Shown here: positions 58,220 through 64,000 of the stretch, piece by piece
Position numbering within the stretch: the first letter of the stretch is position 1
Layout of the letters: the number at the start of each line of letters is the position of its first letter
Assembly (NCBI GenBank): GCA_037975125.1
Contig: JAJQOW010000228.1
Location: 1 to 64,000 of the forward strand
Direction of reading: 5' to 3'
From: Latrodectus hesperus
Taxonomy: Eukaryota > Arthropoda > Arachnida > Araneae > Theridiidae
Length of the DNA: 64,000 nucleotides
Translations under genes and position numbers: made by a program
The notes under the pieces: model-generated
What the model saw: only the letters and a program-made list of their open reading frames with translations
Database searches by the model: none
Told to the model about the DNA's origin: nothing

Positions 58220-61080
58220 ATTTCGTTAATGAGAAAATTGTTTGGATTTGGCTCTACTGCAACATCTCTTTTCAATCTTAAAAGAAAGTCATCTAGTATT
58301 AAAAATCAACCAAAGTAAATATTCCTTACAAAAAATTTATACTATTCTTAAAACAAATTAGATTTATAATGATTTTAATTCCTGAAACAATATTAAATGC
58401 TTAATTGTTATGCAGTTAATTTAACTTGATATTTCCTAAACAGATTAAAAATTTTAGAGTAGAAAATAGTTATAGCTGACTTAGAGAGTATTCTTTTGAA
58501 AATTTATATAAGGATATGTTGAATAGGAACCGGGTCAAAACATACATAAACTTTCTATTCAACTTGGGGGCCCTCAGATGTGGGGGCAACAGCCCCATAT
58601 GCAGCTGCTTTAATCTTTAACCCTGCTTTACTGTTGAAATTATATTTATATTGTCAGCTACATCGACAGAATTAAGCTTTAAAACTATAGAAAATAATTA
58701 TTACAGTTTACAAACAAAAACCTATATGGCGATCTAATATATATCTTCATTTACATATATTTATATCTATATATATGAGATTTTTAAATCTAATAATGTT
58801 TGACGGAGAAATTGTTATTGGAAAATCATTATCTGATCCACTTTTGTAGTCATGTTTGAAAACAAAATTAATTTAATTAATCAGTTTGATAAATGATACC
58901 TTCAACATACTAATGATTATGTTATTCTAAACTAAAAAATAAGCTTTAAGTATATAATATACTCATAAGTTCTTTCTTAAGAATTATTGTAGTGAAAATA
59001 CCATTCATTTAGGCGAAAACTGTTGAATGAAATTGTAAATAAAACAATAGTAAGAGAAGTAATAGAAAAAATTGCCTAAATTGACGAAATTGGCTACAGA
59101 AATTAGAGAGGGGAAATGCAGCTCGAAGTAAATTATCGTTTTACACATTAATTATTTTCATTATTTGAATAACAAATTATTTCCTATTTTCTTAAAATAC
59201 TGTTACTGTGTATAAGAAACATTTATTATGTGATTAAATATAAGATATTAATTCTCACATATTTGAGTTCTGCAGATATGCAAGAATTGGAGGTTAAATG
59301 TTTAAATAAAAAACTAATAAACTGTTAAAAATATGATTGATCGGGACACCTGTATACTGTTATGAAATTTTCTAAAAACTTGATTAAAAAGAGATTCCAA
59401 ACTGAATATAATTAAAATTAATAATTCTGCTTAATTTAGAGTTCACGGTACGTGTGTGAATTTCTAATAAAGTAAAAAAAAATCTATTACAAAACATCAC
59501 ATTTCTTACTTAAAACAAATTTATAATAATTCAAAAATCTATAATTTTTTTAACCTAAGATATTATTTATATTACAAAACTTACTAAATATAAGAACAAT
59601 AAAACTATCACTTATTATTTCAGCTTAATGGATCTCAAATTTTTAAAAATACACCTTGCCAGTTTGAAAAATTATTCCTTTTATTTTTAAATTATTTTTT
59701 CCCATTCTTATGTGGGATATATAAAATCGTTATCTTAAAACTTATCCTGTTTCACATTGCCTTTTAAGGTATTTTTCCGTTATAACCCCTTACGATAATC
59801 GTCGTAAGATGGGAAAAAAATCATAAAATACTGTCGTAAATATTCTATTTGCATGCATCGTGTACTGTTTAAAAAGATCTATGTTTTTAGAAACAAGTAA
59901 AAAATAATAGAAATATTTCATATTTACATTTTGTAAGCAAAATAATCAATTAAAAGACACTGTTTATTTCTAGCGGAATCTGTTTAGCAATTGCATCTGT
60001 GATCGACTCCGTAATAATTATGTAATAGTACCTTTTTTCAATGAAACCAAACTAAATTTTGCTGCATTTTGACTTTTTTCCCCTTTACGGTTTGTGACAC
60101 CAATGCCCTTTTTAACCGACAAAAGTATCCCCAAGCAATTTTTCACACTTAACTTTAGACGTTCAACATTTATCTTGTTTATCATCATCATTTTTCAATT
60201 TTTACACAAAAAAATTCGACAGGTATATATTAGATTTAAAATAAAATTGTGAGCTAATTAAATCATTGTCTATATTCTTCATAATAATTATGCTATTCCT
60301 TTTGGATCATAAACGGGGACGTTTTCATTTTTAAATAAACTTTACAGCACAAACCTTACATTAAAGAACGTTTAAAATACACAAATAATTTACAGTACAT
60401 TAAAAATGTTTTGAATAAATATAAAATTATCATTTAAATCCTTAAAGTCACAGTAAATGAATATAACTTCAATATAAACTGTTTTACTTCATTTTGGCCA
60501 AATTTTCAAATGTTGAAGGACTAAAAAATTAAATGGCTGATAATTTAAAATTTCGACTAAGGAATACCATTGATTCCTTACGAGCGATTTTATTATGATA
60601 TTAAACGCATTTAGCACTTGAAGCATTATTGTAATTTATATAATCACCACAAGTTAATGAATTCATTTTAAAATGAATCTTTTTAAGTTTAAATAAAATT
60701 ACTACAGTTAATAAATTTAATTGAATAACTTCTACGCATATTTCTGGCTTGAATTTAAAAGAATAATTTTATTTCAATTAGAAAGATATAAATTTCAATT
60801 ATTTTTTATTGAAATTATATGTAAATAGATAAAATAAGTTAACAAGGTTAAAAAAAATATCATTTCATCAAACTTACATTTAAAAGAAAGGTAGAATGTC
60901 CAAATATAGTTTTCAGCAACTATTAAACTTTAATTAACAATCTTCCCCAAAACGAATACATAATGATAATATAGTTCGATAATGATAATAATGATAATGA
61001 AGTTCGATTTATATAAATACTGTTATTAAATTAAATTTTAATATTTCTAAATGTTTAACATTAATATAGGAAAAATATGT
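58220..61080. other. Intron 1 start, A+T-rich, no gene recognised
   Basis: GGGGGCCCTCAGATGTGGGGGC at 58565-58586 is a small G-rich oddity. A patch at 59730-59830 contains ACGATAATCGTCGTAAGATG. (ATA/GAT)n-like repeats lie near 60960-61000. No frames. Confidence 0.4.
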
Positions 61081-61143
61081 ACTTACCAAGGTAATTCAAA
61101 CAAATAATCGAATAAAGAAAGCAATTAAATTTTCAGTTAACGA

Positions 61144-61199
61144 AAAGCTGGCGTTTGCGAGAGCAACAATGAAAGCTGACGTTTGCAAGAGCAACAATC
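61144..61199. repeat. 28-bp tandem duplication in the presumed 5' UTR/promoter
   Basis: Two adjacent copies (61144-61171 and 61172-61199) of a unit containing AAAGCTGRCGTTTGCRAGAG differ at few positions. The unit includes GAGCAACAAT. It sits inside the proposed first exon, so it may duplicate a regulatory site or may be neutral. Confidence 0.8.
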
Positions 61200-61254
61200 A
61201 AGGTTATAACTTGAAATTAAGAAGCAATGTTCAAACTTTCGCAAGCGATTCTCT

Positions 61255-61270
61255 ATTGACCAATCAGGAT
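61255..61270. promoter_or_regulatory. CCAAT box (NF-Y type) in a promoter-like island
   Basis: The plus strand reads GACCAATCAGG at 61258-61268, a close match to the NF-Y consensus CCAATCA. It lies in a small patch richer in G+C than the surroundings. It is upstream of the minus-strand donor at 61087 and about 50 bp downstream of the stop of the 74-codon minus ORF. NF-Y sites work in either orientation. No TATA box was seen at a convincing distance. Confidence 0.45.
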
Positions 61271-61319
61271 GGACTTCAGCATATACAATGCTAGAGAAAG
61301 TAACGGATGTTTTTAAAAT

Positions 61320-61544
61320 CTAAAGTTTTACCATTTTTGTAGACACTACATTTTTTTTCAGCTGCTCCTCTGTCTGGAAACAATATTTTAAAACAAACTT
61401 TCCCGAATTACCCAAAGAAAGAATGTGCTTGCCTATAGATTCTAATGCTTGTTTAGATTCAAAAGTCACTTCAAGTGTTATGCATTGAACTTTGCTTCTC
61501 AGAAGTGCACATGTATGGCCAAGCCTCTCTGTCTTTTTCCCCAT
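61320..61544 (-). CDS. 74-codon ORF of unknown function upstream of the AT-hook gene promoter
   Basis: The minus-strand ATG is at 61544-61542 and the TAG at 61322-61320. The frame starts MGKKTERLGHTCALLRSKVQ and ends LKKNVVSTKMVKL. Composition is balanced (Lys, Glu, Val, Leu; three Cys) and looks more like real protein than the low-complexity frames nearby. Local base composition is also less A+T-rich. No domain, signal peptide or membrane segment was recognised. ATG|GTAAAAC near its end could act as a splice donor, so it could instead be the first exon of something larger. It is on the same strand as, and about 50 bp from, the CCAAT box of the AT-hook gene. It could be a small gene, an exon or a decayed element. 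Confidence 0.4.
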   Translation of the reverse strand: MGKKTERLGHTCALLRSKVQCITLEVTFESKQALESIGKHILSLGNSGKFVLKYCFQTEEQLKKNVVSTKMVKL

Positions 61545-61559
61545 GAGATATCGAAAAAT

Positions 61560-62372
61560 TGATTATTAATTATGCTGATGAAGGTAATCTTTTTCAACAG
61601 AGGAAAATCAATGTCCGTTGAAATACGCTATTAATAACTAGAAAAGCGAAAGATGGTATAACGCAATTAATGCAAAGAAGGTCGTAATATTAGTTTCATG
61701 GAATTAAGAATAAGCAAACAATTTGCTATTTCTAAAAATTCTGGAGGCTCCAAAAATCAAGATCAATTACCCCTAACAACCGGGCTGGGCAATATTTTTA
61801 AAATTTATTTCTGAATTTCATTCATTTGATGAAAATATTAATGTTTCTTTTCTCGCTATTTGTTTTAAAAAATTTTAATACCAAATGCTTCTTTTCTTTC
61901 AATTCATATCAATTGTAAAAAAAAAACTGACATCTGAAACAGGAAGATTGTGGGAAACGCGGTTGACGGAAATTAAAATAAACTTTGATGAGAAAATTTT
62001 GAAATTTATTCTTAAAATGCTAGTAAAATTCTCCAATGCAAAAGCAATTTTTTTCTTTCATTTTTTTAAGATCGACATTTTCCTTAAATAAAAGTTTTTT
62101 AATGAAAATTAATGAACTTGTTGCAGATCAACATAGCTTTGGTTGCTGAGATAATTAACTTATTATTTTGGTTTTATCATCTTACTACTACCTTTTACGC
62201 ACTAGTATACATTAGACCAGCATTTAAGATAAGAAAAGGATAATTTTCTGAGAAATTTAACGAATAAACGATGACGTTCGGCTGATTACTTTAATGGCTA
62301 TGAAACAGTCTCACATTGTACCAATTATCTGGGCATCATCACATTTAAAATGAAAATTAACATTCTCGAGGA
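61560..62372. other. Upstream flank, no gene recognised
   Basis: AACCGGGCTGGGCAATATTT at 61780-61799 resembles a transposon terminal sequence but has no partner. The 68-codon plus frame at 61885-62091 is low complexity. Confidence 0.4.
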
Positions 62373-62384
62373 TTATATAGCATC

Positions 62385-62557
62385 TGTTTGTCGCTCAACG
62401 GTCACTTTTTGCACACACGAGGGCTAATTATACTAGGACCTACGGCTTAAAAAGGATTCCGTACCACTACAAACATCCATCCCAAGGTGGGATTCGAACC
62501 CACTTACTGTTGAACCGAAGGCAAGAGCGCTAACCATTCGGCTGCCAGCTCGGCGCG
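62385..62557 (-). mobile_element. tRNA-derived SINE, family B, with perfect 12-bp TSD
   Basis: Flanked by TTATATAGCATC at 62373-62384 and 62558-62569. Read on the minus strand: GCGCCGAGCTGGCAGCCGAA, TGGTTAGCGCTCTTGCCTTC (A box and anticodon arm), GGGTTCGAATCCC (perfect B box), then a short body ending GTGACCGTTGAGCGACAAAC. It is short (173 bp) and complete, the reference for the decayed copies at 4900, 40540 and 58130. Confidence 0.95.
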
Positions 62558-62782
62558 TTATATAGCATCACAAAATATATAGATCTAAAAATTCTTGATG
62601 CTGTCCATTTCGACCGAAAAGTTAATTTTGCAATGAAACTAAAAATAACATGAATAGTATGTTGTTGCTTCATATTTGCTTGTTTTTCTTTAACAAGAAA
62701 TATACTCTTTCTGGTTTTGAGTTCAGTGTAGCAGATTTGACATAAAATGAACTTAATTCTGTTCTTTTTTATACTCTAATGC

Positions 62783-62860
62783 TAAGGATGGGCAAACTAC
62801 GTCCAATCGGAAGGTTTTTATTCGGCCCGCGGATAAACATTTAATTTGCTGGTACAAGAC
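62783..62860 (+). mobile_element. hAT-like non-autonomous element end
   Basis: AAGGATGGGCAAACTACGTC followed by TTCGGCCCGCGGATAAACAT resembles the well-known hAT start CAGGGNTGGGCAAACTACGG with GGCCCGC repeats. No opposite end was identified downstream. Confidence 0.55.
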
Positions 62861-63119
62861 GCGCGAATTAAAAGAAATGTATGTTTATATACCTTATTTT
62901 CTAATTTGTTTAAATATTATTTTTCCTTTCTTTTTTTCAAAGGCTTGATGGTTATTTTACTTTCTCTATTTTTTGTTCTACAAAACATAAATCGATGGAA
63001 ATAGCAAGGACAGACAATTTTTCATCGGTAAAGTGTTAAAAGCAGGAGTTCTTAATAATAGCTCTACATTAAGGCCAAAAAGTGCATAATAATTTATTAT
63101 TTTTTTTATTTTTTTGCGC

Positions 63120-63640
63120 ATAATTATTTATTACGTTATTATAATAAAAATAAGATTAAATTTTCACATTTTTATCATAAAAGGATATCAAAAATATTAG
63201 TGAAGTACTGCTTGTTAAATAAAATAATTTAATCTGTTATGAGAAATTAAAAACAACACGTCAAATTATTTCAAAACACTGAAATTTTAACAAAAACTTG
63301 TTTGGTATTTTTGAATAATTATAACATCCATAAGGGTCCAAAAGAAATTATATTCATTGAACGTTTTTTTTTTTAATTTTTTATATTAAAACATACTTAT
63401 TTGTTTTGTTAATATATTTGTTATGACTTTTTTTAGTATGTAACTTGACTTAGATAACCTGTGTAACAATTGAGTCATAAAGGACACTGTGAATCTTGGC
63501 ATATTCACAAAATTAAATAGGTGTCTTTTATGAGCTTACTTTTCTGTAATCTCCCTAAGTTAATAAATCCGAAAATTACCATATAACATTAACACAAATA
63601 ATTTGGTAAATAACTTTATACTAAAATGAAAACCTCTTTT
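63120..63640 (+). repeat. ~500-bp dispersed direct repeat, copy 2
   Basis: Partner of 49976-50480. Both copies keep the order of landmarks and end near ACTAAAATGAAAACC. It lies outside the AT-hook gene, whereas copy 1 lies in intron 1. Confidence 0.9.
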
Positions 63641-64000
63641 ATGCATTAAAATGGAACTGACCAATCTAATATTCCAGAAATTTTATATGAAAAAAAGTTA
63701 AGGTACTTTCGTTATCTACACATTTATAAGATTTCTAGAACAAAACAATAGTATCACAAACTTTGAGCAAAGTATTAAACTTAAAAAGGAAAGGATTAAA
63801 AGAATGAAAACCGATAATCTAACTGATTAAGAAATGAAAATCGAAAGCTTGATTAAAAGAACACAATTTTTAAAAGGAACTAAGCCATGCAAAATTATTA
63901 TTAATAAAGAAATATAAGAGTAAGAGTTTCGTTTATGGCAAGCTCCTGCAGCTCTTTTCCTCATTTTTCATCAACAACCTCTTCTCTTTTCCAAATCTTA
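63641..64000. other. Window end, no feature recognised
   Basis: A+T-rich, without open frame. Confidence 0.4.

Larger units (their letters stand above)
61087..61290 (-). other. Probable non-coding first exon (5' UTR) of the AT-hook gene, start approximate
   Basis: On the minus strand a strong donor, CTTG then GTAAGT, lies at 61087/61086. Upstream of it is a stretch less A+T-rich than its surroundings and without an in-frame ATG. It sits 14.5 kb upstream of the acceptor of the exon holding the first ATG. Nothing between the two looks like a better upstream exon. The link is inferred from donor strength, strand and position. The transcription start was not located; the upper bound is only the CCAAT-box area. 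Confidence 0.45.

Overview
This is eukaryotic nuclear DNA, strongly A+T-rich. It has long (AT)n runs, tRNA-derived SINEs, and one multi-exon gene with GT-AG introns, buried among decayed transposable elements. The repeat mix (Gypsy, Copia, Jockey/I-like LINEs with RNase H, Tc1, Tigger, hAT and Harbinger remnants, several tRNA-SINE families) suggests an arthropod, most likely an arachnid such as a spider. That placement is an inference from style, not proof. Most long open frames here are transposon fragments.

The one convincing host gene is on the minus strand. I built it from splice sites and reading phase. It has a probable non-coding first exon ending at 61087 beside a CCAAT-box promoter, then nine coding exons at 46495-46607, 45052-45118, 38877-38939, 38291-38350, 35836-35874, 26051-26113, 25003-25062, 19287-19400 and 19074-19174. 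From the ATG at 46599 the frame runs through all eight coding junctions to a TAA and gives 223 residues. The product is a small, very basic, probably nuclear protein with a basic NLS-like stretch, one AT-hook (RGRPRKQP) and a segment that loosely resembles the CENP-C motif. I do not recognise its family.

Region by region: 1-1000 holds a Harbinger (HARBI1-like) transposase remnant with a promoter-like leader. 1966-2805 is a triplicated 277-bp tandem repeat. 5039-16230 contains a pair of inverted repeat arms enclosing a nest in which a Copia pol is split by a Jockey-like LINE, which is itself split by a SINE with a target-site duplication. 10.9-19 kb is A+T-rich with no recognised gene. The exons occupy 19-46.6 kb. 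Intron 8 holds an antisense Gypsy element whose LTR remnant abuts exon 9. Intron 6 holds a MITE-like element, a Tc1/Tigger chimera, two hAT fragments and two LINE copies. Intron 1 (46.6-61.1 kb) carries SINEs, AT microsatellites, a long perfect palindrome and a Gag zinc-knuckle fragment. 61.1-64 kb has the promoter, a 74-codon unidentified ORF, an intact tRNA-SINE with TSD, a hAT-like end and a second copy of a ~500-bp repeat.

The most interesting items are the AT-hook gene itself (a run of phase-1 symmetric exons and a possible CENP-C-like motif), the LTR-derived sequence at its exon 9 acceptor, and the Tc1/Tigger junction.
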